Source of the DNA: Bacteroidota bacterium
GTDB lineage: Bacteria; Bacteroidota; Bacteroidia; Chitinophagales; Chitinophagaceae
Direction: 5' to 3'
Assembly: GCA_029555415.1 (NCBI GenBank)
Contig: JAKPSI010000098.1
Span: forward strand, 1 to 40,629
DNA length: 40,629 nt
Numbering within the stretch: position 1 is the first letter of the stretch; each line of letters starts with the position of its first letter. The notes beneath the pieces were generated by a model, which was not told where the DNA came from, did no database searches, and worked only from the letters and a program-made list of their open reading frames with translations. Shown one piece after another: positions 24,846 through 32,186 of the stretch. A program made the translations under genes and the position numbers.

Positions 24846-26648
24846 ATGAAATTACTGCTGCAATACCTTAAACCTTATAAATGGCTGGTCATTCTCGTGC
24901 TCGTACTGGCCGCGATCAATATCGGCTTTTCACTGGTCGATCCCATTCTGCTCGGCAAGCTGATCAACCTCGCAAACAGTCACCAGGGGGCTGAAAGGCC
25001 GCCTGCTCACCATTTCGACTGGGATCGTTTTTTCCTTTCCTTCAGCTGGAAATCACCCGGTGTATTCATGCTGCTGACCCTATCCATCAGCGTTGCCATG
25101 GTCAGCCGCATCGCCAAAGCATTCCAGGATTATTTCCTGAACCTGATCACACAGAAATTCGGCGCAACGGTTTTCACCATGGGCTTACAGCATGCCATGA
25201 AACTTCCTTATCAGGAATTCGAAGATGCGCGCAGCGGTGAAACACTGAGCATCCTGCAAAAAGTACGGATCGATACTGAAAAATTCGTGGCCGCTTTCAT
25301 CAATATCCTTTTCCCGGTCATCGTGGGTATCCTGTTCGTTGCCGTTTATGCGGTCACGATCTCCTGGAGCCTGCCCCTGGTCTATTTCGGAGGTATCTTC
25401 CTGCTCACGGTCATCTCCAACCTGCTCAGTAAAAAAGTGAAGACGATCCAGAAGAAGATCGTTGCGCAAACCACTTCGCTTGCAGGTGCCACTACCGAAT
25501 CACTGCGTAATATTGAACTTGTGAAGAGTCTTGGCCTCACCCAACAGGAGGTCAGCCGTCTGAACCAGAATACATTCAAGATCCTGGGCCTCGAACTCAC
25601 CAAAGTGAAAAGGATCCGCAGTATCAGTTTTGTGCAGGGCACATTCGTGAATACACTTCGTCAGATCATCCTTTTCCTGCTCATGCTGTTCATCTTCCAC
25701 GGAAGAATGGATGCAGGTCAGCTGGTAACGATGCAGATCTTCTCCTTCTTCGTTTTTGGTCCCTTACAGGAGATCGGTAATATCATCCTCTCCTACCGCG
25801 AAGCACAGGCTTCATTGGAGAATTTCGGAAATCTCATGAAGAAATTACCGGAGCCCACTGCTGTGGATCCCAAACACCTCGGAGAGATCCAAACCCTGCA
25901 ATTCGGCACTGTTTCCTTCAAACACCAGACCGCGCAGCATAAAGCCATCAACCAGATGAGCTTCTCGGTAAAGACCGGTGAAACGATCGCATTCGTCGGA
26001 CCCTCCGGATCCGGCAAGACCACACTCATGAAACTCCTGGTGGGACTGTATCGTCCGCAGGAAGGCGCCATCTTCTATAACGGTCTTGATGAACAAAGTA
26101 TCAACTTCGAAGACCTCCGTAATCAGATCGGATTCGTTACACAGGATACCCAACTCTTCTCCGGAACGATCCGCGAGAACCTGTTGTTCGTGAATCCGGC
26201 CGCTACAGAAGCGGACCTTTTTGATGTACTCAACAAAGCAGCTTGTCAGAATCTTTTGACCCGTACGGAGAAAGGTCTGGATACGATGATCGGTGAAGGC
26301 GGACTCAAACTCAGCGGCGGTGAGAAACAAAGATTGTCCATCGCACGGGCACTGCTGCGCCACCCCAAACTGCTGCTGTTCGACGAAGCCACTTCCGCAC
26401 TCGATTCACTGACCGAAGAAGAAATTTCTGATACCATCCGTGATATCTCCCGCCTCGGCAATCAGATCACGATCCTCATCGCGCACCGCTTATCGACGAT
26501 CATGCATGCCGACCGTATCTATGTACTTGAAAAAGGCGATATCGTTGAAACCGGCAGTCACGAAAAACTGCTGGAAGAAAAAGGGCTGTATTACGCCATG
26601 TGGCGTCAGCAGATCGGTGAACGTAAGAATAAAATGACGATGGCCTGA
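24846..26648 (+). CDS. ABC exporter, fused permease and ATPase
   Basis: 600 residues. The N-terminal ~330 residues hold six transmembrane helices of the type I exporter fold (for example near 13-31, 72-90 and 153-172, the last reading FPVIVGILFVAVYAV). The nucleotide-binding domain has Walker A GPSGSGKT at 385-392, signature LSGGE at 489-493, Walker B LLLFDEATSALD with Asp513/Glu514, and an H-loop in AHRLST. As a half-transporter it should act as a homodimer. The substrate is unknown; lipid, drug or glycan-lipid export are all possible, and the divergent glycosyltransferase operon makes a glycan-linked role conceivable but unproven. Its stop overlaps the next start (TGATG at 26646-26650). Confidence 0.93.
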   Translation: MKLLLQYLKPYKWLVILVLVLAAINIGFSLVDPILLGKLINLANSHQGAERPPAHHFDWDRFFLSFSWKSPGVFMLLTLSISVAMVSRIAKAFQDYFLNLITQKFGATVFTMGLQHAMKLPYQEFEDARSGETLSILQKVRIDTEKFVAAFINILFPVIVGILFVAVYAVTISWSLPLVYFGGIFLLTVISNLLSKKVKTIQKKIVAQTTSLAGATTESLRNIELVKSLGLTQQEVSRLNQNTFKILGLELTKVKRIRSISFVQGTFVNTLRQIILFLLMLFIFHGRMDAGQLVTMQIFSFFVFGPLQEIGNIILSYREAQASLENFGNLMKKLPEPTAVDPKHLGEIQTLQFGTVSFKHQTAQHKAINQMSFSVKTGETIAFVGPSGSGKTTLMKLLVGLYRPQEGAIFYNGLDEQSINFEDLRNQIGFVTQDTQLFSGTIRENLLFVNPAATEADLFDVLNKAACQNLLTRTEKGLDTMIGEGGLKLSGGEKQRLSIARALLRHPKLLLFDEATSALDSLTEEEISDTIRDISRLGNQITILIAHRLSTIMHADRIYVLEKGDIVETGSHEKLLEEKGLYYAMWRQQIGERKNKMTMA

Positions 26649-26962
26649 TGAAGGGACTTTTATCATTCCTGGGACTGGGCTCCGCTGTGATCCGCAAAGC
26701 ATACTATAAAGGTGCGGTGATCCTGGATGTCAGGTCCGGACTGGAGTACGACCAGGGCCGTATCGGCGATTCCGTGAACATTCCGATCGATCGCCTTGCG
26801 ATGAATATGCCAAGGATCCAGGCCATGAAGGCAGGTGTGATCTGTTGCTGCAGCTCCGGGAACAGAAGTGCGCAGGCCGTGACCTACCTGAAACGACACG
26901 GCATCAAACTTGTTTATGACGGAGGAAGTTGGGAAAAACTGCAGCACGTGATCCGTAAATAA
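26648..26962 (+). CDS. Rhodanese-like sulfurtransferase, single domain
   Basis: 104 residues. Rhodanese fold: VILDVRSGLEYDQGRIGDSVNIP (about 24-46), then the active loop CSSGNRS with catalytic Cys68, Arg73 and Ser74, and DGGSWEKL near the end. The active loop is preceded by two further cysteines (Cys66, Cys67), which is unusual. The N-terminal GLGSAVIRKAYYKGA has no signal peptide, so it is probably cytoplasmic. It is translationally coupled to the ABC transporter gene (1-bp overlap) and ends 2 bp from the convergent DUF2721 gene. Confidence 0.9.
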   Translation: MKGLLSFLGLGSAVIRKAYYKGAVILDVRSGLEYDQGRIGDSVNIPIDRLAMNMPRIQAMKAGVICCCSSGNRSAQAVTYLKRHGIKLVYDGGSWEKLQHVIRK

Positions 26963-26964
26963 GA

Positions 26965-27417
26965 TCAGTCTTCCTTTTTTTCACTGCCGCGGGAAAGCAG
27001 ATCCGAAAAGAATCCGGCTTTCTCCGGCTCTTCAATATCACTCAGCTCCAGTTCCAGTGCCTTGGTACTTTGCGTGATCTCCACCAGTGAAACGATCAGT
27101 GATACCAGCAGGGACAATAATCCTGTAGCGAATACGGCACCGGCGATCCGGTGCAGTTCATTATAGATAAGATACATGGAGATCACACTGCACAAAAAGC
27201 TGAATACACCTAACCCCTGCATGTAACGAACCAGGCGTAAGCGCAAACGCAGACTATGGATCTGCCGCAAAAGTGTCTGCGTTCTCTCACCACCTTTATA
27301 ATCATCATGCAGTTTACGGACCAGATTCGCCAGCGCGAGGAAACGATTGGTGTATGCCAGCAGCAACAGGCTGATCGCCGGGAACAACAAAGCGGGTGTA
27401 TTGAATGAAATTTCCAT
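26965..27417 (-). CDS. DUF2721-family membrane protein
   Basis: 150 residues. The N-terminal segment TPALLFPAISLLLLAYTNRFLALANLVR is characteristic of DUF2721. There are three hydrophobic segments (about 9-28, 68-87 and 90-112), with a basic loop LRLRLRLVRY between the first two and an acidic C-terminus. The function of the family is unknown. Convergent with the rhodanese gene, 2 bp apart. Minus-strand TAACTTG lies just before the ATG. Confidence 0.8.
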   Translation of the reverse strand: MEISFNTPALLFPAISLLLLAYTNRFLALANLVRKLHDDYKGGERTQTLLRQIHSLRLRLRLVRYMQGLGVFSFLCSVISMYLIYNELHRIAGAVFATGLLSLLVSLIVSLVEITQSTKALELELSDIEEPEKAGFFSDLLSRGSEKKED

Positions 27418-27459
27418 GCTGCAAGTTATCTCATTCCTTTAATACCTGATCAAGCGGCC

Positions 27460-29865
27460 TCAGGGCTTGCGTTTGAGGTCCATTGGTACATTAATTTTCA
27501 GGGAAATATCGCGACCCATATTGAAAACACCCATCCGTCCGGTCACCGGATTCACATCGGTATACTTCAAACGGCTGAGATGGTTCTGATAACTTTTGTT
27601 GGTGATATTACTGACCGAAAGATAAACACTGAACAGCAGCACTTTCTTTTTGTACACATCAGAACCGGCACCAGCGTTCAGCAAAGTATAACCTGCTGTA
27701 GCGGTTTCCGTATTGAATCCGGTAAAGGGTTTCGACTGCCTGAATGTATTGTCGGCCTCCAGCCTGACATACAGATTGCGCAATGATCTGCCCGCATTAT
27801 TGAAACTGCCGCGTAGCGTATTGATCCAGCGGATCGCCGGGATCAGCGGCAGGTTATCACTTCCGTCGACCGTAGCATCAAAACGGCCCCTCACATATGA
27901 AAAAGTATTTTCAAAATGCAGCCAGTCCAGCGGGTGCGGATGCAGGTCCACATTTAGTTCGGCACCATACAACTTCGCGTTCTGCTGATGAAAACGGAAT
28001 GCAGTGAAAGTGTTTCCTGCATCCTGCAACAGGGAATCACCACCATTCACCGACTCCAGCTTGCGGTAGTAAATGAAGTGCTGCATGCGGTTATAGAACA
28101 CCGACAGATCGACCGTGATATGCTCATGATTCAGCTGAAAGCCGCCATCGGTCTGCAGACTCGTTTCCGCTTTCAGGTCCGGTTCACCATATTCATAGCG
28201 ATTCGTTCCTTCATGCGCGCCATTACTGGACAATTCGGAAAGAGAGGGTGAACGGAATCCACGCGCGATATTCCACTTGAAGGTGAGCAGCTTGCTGGGT
28301 TCATAACTGAGACCGAAACTGCCTGACAGATTGGAGAAACCCTTTTGAAATGCATTGAACCGGTAATCCGTACCATCGAACAAAGAGAAAGAACGTATGG
28401 AACGGTTATCGAAACGCGCGCCGCCACTCAGGGTGAGATCCTTAAAAAAGCGCTGCACATACACAAAAGCACCCGCATCAAACAAGTTGTACTCCGGGAT
28501 CAATGCCTCCAGCCCTTTGTTTCGATTCGTCTGGCGCATTCCCCCCGCTCCGATGCTGACGTGCCATTCATTCTTTTCCGGCAATTGCCAGATCAGGTTA
28601 TAATTCAATGTGCCCAGATCGAAGAACAATGATTTCTCTTTGGGTTCCTCCGGATTGCCGAATTCCTGCCGGCGGTTATCCTGATAAGCCAGATTGATCT
28701 TCAGCCGGCTGTTACCGATCACGAAATTATTATCACTCACGAATTTGTTATGCTGTACACGCTGACGGGGTATGAATATCTGGTCCCTGCCACCCAGGTC
28801 CATATCCGTTGCCACCCGTTCCAGTGGCGTTCCGCCATACAAAATGAAACGACCGGAAACCGGGTCCCGCTCTCCTTCCACCATGCCGATCCGCTGATCG
28901 AAGCGGCTGAATATGAAATGGCTGAAGCCCCAGCTTTTATTGATGCCAATGTAACCACCTGCATTCTTCTCATTGAAACGGGAATTCAATACCACTCCGT
29001 CATATTTATTCCGGTAATCAGCTGCGGAACGGAAAGTACCATACACATTCCAGTTCAGTCCTTTCTTATTACCTGAAAGATCACCATGAAATGCGGTCAT
29101 CCGGTTATTGGATTCATATTCAGAAAGCCAGTTCGCTTTCAGACTTCCCTCCGGTGCAGGATTATGTGTAATGAAATTAATGACCCCCGCCAGTGCATCA
29201 CTTCCATACATCAATGAAGCAGGGCCTTTCAGCACCTCCGCCCGGTTGATACTGAGTTCATCGATCTCAACACCATGCTCATCACCCCATTGCTGTCCTT
29301 CCTGCCGCACACCATCACTTACCGTGACCACCCGGTTATATCCCAGGCCGCGGATCACCGGTTTTGAAATAGCGGGGCCGGTCGACACTTGAGATACACC
29401 CGGAATACGCGTGAGTGCATCCACGATATTGGAAGAGATCTGCTGATACATATCCTGACGCCGTAAACTGGCAACAGGTACGGTTGATTTACGTATCGAA
29501 GTAGCACCGGATACACCCGTTACGATCACACCCTGGTTCTCTGCAATAACCGTGGTAAGCGCAAAATCCATTTTGGTATCGCTTTTCAGTTCCAGATGCA
29601 CGACAAGATTCGCATAACCGGTATGTGAGATCTCCACGACCTGGTGACCGGATGGAATTTCTGCCACTTCATAATAACCATTCGCATCCGCACTGCCTCC
29701 GATCTTGTCATCCACGAAATACACATAAGCTCCCGGCAGGGGCTCACCTGTTCTGGCATCCGTGATCCTTCCGCTGAGCTTTACCTTTTGCACGAAATCC
29801 GCAGCATTAATTTGTGCTGAACTAGCCGATAACATTATCACAAGTAAAACTATAGATCTGCGCAT
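27460..29865 (-). CDS. TonB-dependent outer-membrane receptor
   Basis: 801 residues from the ATG at 29865, which begins a signal peptide (MRRSIVLLVIMLSASSAQINA); a TTG nine codons earlier lies inside the promoter. CarboxypepD_reg-like domain at about 26-105 (LSGRITDARTGEPLPGAYVYF), TonB-box-like ENQGVIVTG, plug domain (VDALTRIPGVSQVSTGPAISKPVIRGLGYNRVV in part, then AEVLKGPASLMYGSDALAGVINF) and a C-terminal 22-strand barrel. It imports a scarce ligand with TonB energy. The absence of a SusD neighbour argues against glycan import; plug text such as QQWGDEHGVEID resembles metal-uptake receptors, so zinc, iron or copper chelates are plausible. Confidence 0.93.
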   Translation of the reverse strand: MRRSIVLLVIMLSASSAQINAADFVQKVKLSGRITDARTGEPLPGAYVYFVDDKIGGSADANGYYEVAEIPSGHQVVEISHTGYANLVVHLELKSDTKMDFALTTVIAENQGVIVTGVSGATSIRKSTVPVASLRRQDMYQQISSNIVDALTRIPGVSQVSTGPAISKPVIRGLGYNRVVTVSDGVRQEGQQWGDEHGVEIDELSINRAEVLKGPASLMYGSDALAGVINFITHNPAPEGSLKANWLSEYESNNRMTAFHGDLSGNKKGLNWNVYGTFRSAADYRNKYDGVVLNSRFNEKNAGGYIGINKSWGFSHFIFSRFDQRIGMVEGERDPVSGRFILYGGTPLERVATDMDLGGRDQIFIPRQRVQHNKFVSDNNFVIGNSRLKINLAYQDNRRQEFGNPEEPKEKSLFFDLGTLNYNLIWQLPEKNEWHVSIGAGGMRQTNRNKGLEALIPEYNLFDAGAFVYVQRFFKDLTLSGGARFDNRSIRSFSLFDGTDYRFNAFQKGFSNLSGSFGLSYEPSKLLTFKWNIARGFRSPSLSELSSNGAHEGTNRYEYGEPDLKAETSLQTDGGFQLNHEHITVDLSVFYNRMQHFIYYRKLESVNGGDSLLQDAGNTFTAFRFHQQNAKLYGAELNVDLHPHPLDWLHFENTFSYVRGRFDATVDGSDNLPLIPAIRWINTLRGSFNNAGRSLRNLYVRLEADNTFRQSKPFTGFNTETATAGYTLLNAGAGSDVYKKKVLLFSVYLSVSNITNKSYQNHLSRLKYTDVNPVTGRMGVFNMGRDISLKINVPMDLKRKP

Positions 29866-29889
29866 AGTACAATATTTGAAACAACGTTG

Positions 29890-29897
29890 CAAATATA
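29890..29897 (-). promoter_or_regulatory. -7 box of the TonB-dependent receptor gene
   Basis: Minus-strand TATATTTG, exact TAnnTTTG. The transcript would begin near 29884, giving a leader of about 18-20 nt before the ATG at 29865, and this rules out the TTG start inside the box. Confidence 0.6.
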
Positions 29898-29988
29898 GGC
29901 GCCCCTCATTTACCCCGGAAATTTATTTTCTGAACGGTTTGTTAACGGGCTATCCCGGACAGGAGTAAAGCCGATTGGATATTTTAAT

Positions 29989-29996
29989 TATTTTAG
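29989..29996 (+). promoter_or_regulatory. Candidate -7 box of the haem-c lipoprotein gene
   Basis: TATTTTAG, one mismatch from TAnnTTTG, 4 nt before the ATG at 30001. Confidence 0.4.
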
Positions 29997-30000
29997 TTGC

Positions 30001-30561
30001 ATGAGCAGGTTCACAAGCACAGCGGTCATTGGTTTCCTGATCCTTCTTACCGCATGCGGCAAGAAGGATATCGCTGACCCCTGTCAGGGCGTGAACTATA
30101 ACTTTCAATACTTGTCCTTCCCCGCCACCGGCGGAGTTTACAATGGAAGTATCTATATGACCGCACCTTCCGCTGACACTGTCACATTCAGTATCAATGG
30201 CGGCAATGAACAGCTGACCGGGACCTTTACAGGACTCGCTTCCGGGGAATACGTGATCAGGGCAAAGAATGCAAAAGGCTGTACAGATACAGTACACATT
30301 AAAATACCCGCGTATGGAACCCGTTTCGCGGCAGTCAGGCAATTGGTGACCGGCTATTGCGGCCCCTGCCATACCGGTGGCGCCGTTAATGGCAATATGA
30401 ATTTTGATGCCGATGAGAGTATCGTGAATGCATGGGACCGTATCCTGGCCAGGACCGTTGCGGGCACACCGAGTTTCATGCCGCAGGGAGGCCAGTTGAC
30501 CACAGTTGACAAAACGAAGATCAGTGATTGGGTGAATGCGGGGCACCGCATCAGCGATTGA
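30001..30561 (+). CDS. Mono-haem c-type cytochrome lipoprotein
   Basis: 186 residues. Lipobox LLTAC with acylated Cys19, then KKD. A beta-rich Ig-like region (about 30-105: TGGVYNGSIYMTAPSADTVTF ... GEYVIRAKNAKG) precedes a short cytochrome-c-like segment with one CxxCH motif, CGPCH at 120-124, and a likely axial ligand Met160 in SFMPQGG, followed by KISDWVNAGH. This layout predicts a membrane-tethered electron carrier facing the periplasm or outer surface. It stops 5 bp from the convergent DUF1501 gene. It could alternatively be a structural haem-binding protein; the haem motif itself is clear. Confidence 0.85.
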   Translation: MSRFTSTAVIGFLILLTACGKKDIADPCQGVNYNFQYLSFPATGGVYNGSIYMTAPSADTVTFSINGGNEQLTGTFTGLASGEYVIRAKNAKGCTDTVHIKIPAYGTRFAAVRQLVTGYCGPCHTGGAVNGNMNFDADESIVNAWDRILARTVAGTPSFMPQGGQLTTVDKTKISDWVNAGHRISD

Positions 30562-30566
30562 ACCCT

Positions 30567-32162
30567 TTACCGCACTTTCATCATCGGCTGTACATGCTGC
30601 ACGATCCCGTTCTGGAATCTTGCATAATACACACCTGAAGGCAGTCCTTCCCCATTGAACTGGACCGTAAATGTTCCGGCAGCGGGATAATCCTGTTCCA
30701 GTATTTTCCGGATGAGCTTCCCGGTCGTATCAAATATCTGTATGAGTGTATGACCACCGGCAGTCTTGAATTTTATGGTGGTGGAAGTGGTAAACGGATT
30801 GGGATAGTTGGTAATGATGAAATCGGAAGGTGTCGGCGGAGGCGCCACGATATTGCAAGAGCCGGCCTTCACCACGGGCAAATTCTGCAGCGTACTGTTG
30901 ATGGCAGACGGGAATAAAGAATCCACGATCGTTTTATCCAGGCAGAACCAGTTCTGCAATATGGAAGCGTATACACTCCTGAAATCATACTGCATCGGTA
31001 TGTTGTCATTCACAGTGGCCGTTGCGGGTATTGCCGGATTCTGTCCCAGCATTCCCGGCTCCACTTTCGTTCCAAATAAGAACATCGGTGCTGCTGCACC
31101 ATGATCGGTCCCCACACTGGAATTGGACTTGATGCGCCGGCCGAATTCACTGAACGTCATGCCCAGTACCCGGTTGTCAACCCCCATATAAACCAGATCA
31201 TCCTGGAAAGCCTGGATCGCATCAGATACTTTCTGCAACAGATTGGCATGATTGCCCGTTGTCTTGTCCGTATTGCTGACCTGCACGGAATGCGTATCGA
31301 AACCGCCGAAGCTCACCATGTAAACCCTTGTCTTCAAGCCGCCCTTGATCAGTTTCGCCACGATCTTCAGCTGATCCGCCAGCGAATTACCGGAAGGATA
31401 GGTCGATTGCTGTGTTACCGCGGCTGCCGCATTTTTAATGACGGTGGAATATTTCTGTGTCTGCTGATTGACCTCCCTGATGAATTTCAGTTCCTTCCCT
31501 GCCGGTGTATCCGGTACCGGATCCGTGATGCCGTGCACCAGATTATAGAATGAACTGGGATTCGTAATACTCATTCCCATATTTACGGATGGCCCCTGAA
31601 AGGTCAGTGAAGTGGTGGACCCGATCTGGATCGCCAGCGGATCCGTCATATCACTGTTCGGAAAACCCTCCGGAAAATTCGGATATTCATAATTCAGGTA
31701 ACGCCCTGCCCAACCGGTGTACACTTCCTGCGTGCTGTTGGAGGCGCTCATCCAGATATCCGTGGCGCGGAAATGCGAGAAATTCGGTTGCGGATAGCCC
31801 ACCGCCTGGATCAGCTTGGCCCGTCCTTCCGAGAAAAGGGATTGTAACCCTGTCATGGCCGGATGCAAACCCGTTCCGGTAACACCGGCGATCGGCAATA
31901 CCCGGTTCTCCGGTATCGCGATATTGGATCGTGCATTGAAATAAGCGGAATATTCAGAAACAGGGATCACCATATTCAACCCGTCATTCCCTCCTGATAA
32001 CTGCACGATCACCAGCACATGGTCCGTCAGCGTCGTACCCGCCATGAGTGCCTGCACCATGGGCGACAAACGATTCATGGCCCTGACCGGTAATCCGTTG
32101 ATCAGTTCCGGCAGCAGCGCCGCGGCAGGGATGGTATGTGCGAGAAAATCTCTCCGTTTCAT
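30567..32162 (-). CDS. DUF1501 protein with Tat-like signal and T9SS sorting domain
   Basis: 531 residues. The N-terminus MKRRDFLAHTIPAAALL has a twin-arginine RRxFL motif. The DUF1501 domain (about 45-435), related to the alkaline-phosphatase/sulfatase fold, shows LSGGNDGLN at 55-63, YPQPNFSHFRATDIW, GGFDTH with Asp289/His291 and GTDHG with Asp353/His354, positions that fit metal ligands of that superfamily. The tail from about 451 is a type A T9SS sorting domain (NYPNPFTTSTTIKF ... SGVYYARFQNG). Substrate and activity unknown. It is the second gene of an operon, 24 bp after the DUF1800 gene. Confidence 0.9.
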   Translation of the reverse strand: MKRRDFLAHTIPAAALLPELINGLPVRAMNRLSPMVQALMAGTTLTDHVLVIVQLSGGNDGLNMVIPVSEYSAYFNARSNIAIPENRVLPIAGVTGTGLHPAMTGLQSLFSEGRAKLIQAVGYPQPNFSHFRATDIWMSASNSTQEVYTGWAGRYLNYEYPNFPEGFPNSDMTDPLAIQIGSTTSLTFQGPSVNMGMSITNPSSFYNLVHGITDPVPDTPAGKELKFIREVNQQTQKYSTVIKNAAAAVTQQSTYPSGNSLADQLKIVAKLIKGGLKTRVYMVSFGGFDTHSVQVSNTDKTTGNHANLLQKVSDAIQAFQDDLVYMGVDNRVLGMTFSEFGRRIKSNSSVGTDHGAAAPMFLFGTKVEPGMLGQNPAIPATATVNDNIPMQYDFRSVYASILQNWFCLDKTIVDSLFPSAINSTLQNLPVVKAGSCNIVAPPPTPSDFIITNYPNPFTTSTTIKFKTAGGHTLIQIFDTTGKLIRKILEQDYPAAGTFTVQFNGEGLPSGVYYARFQNGIVQHVQPMMKVR

Positions 32163-32186
32163 GTTCGTTCAGTTATCGCTGTTGCA

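Noticed and set aside
27460-29865. SusC-type glycan receptor
   Set aside because: No SusD gene follows and the length (801 aa) is short for SusC; a general TonB-dependent receptor fits better.
29866-29892. TTG start for the TonB receptor
   Set aside because: It lies inside the TATATTTG -7 box and would precede the signal peptide with unrelated residues.
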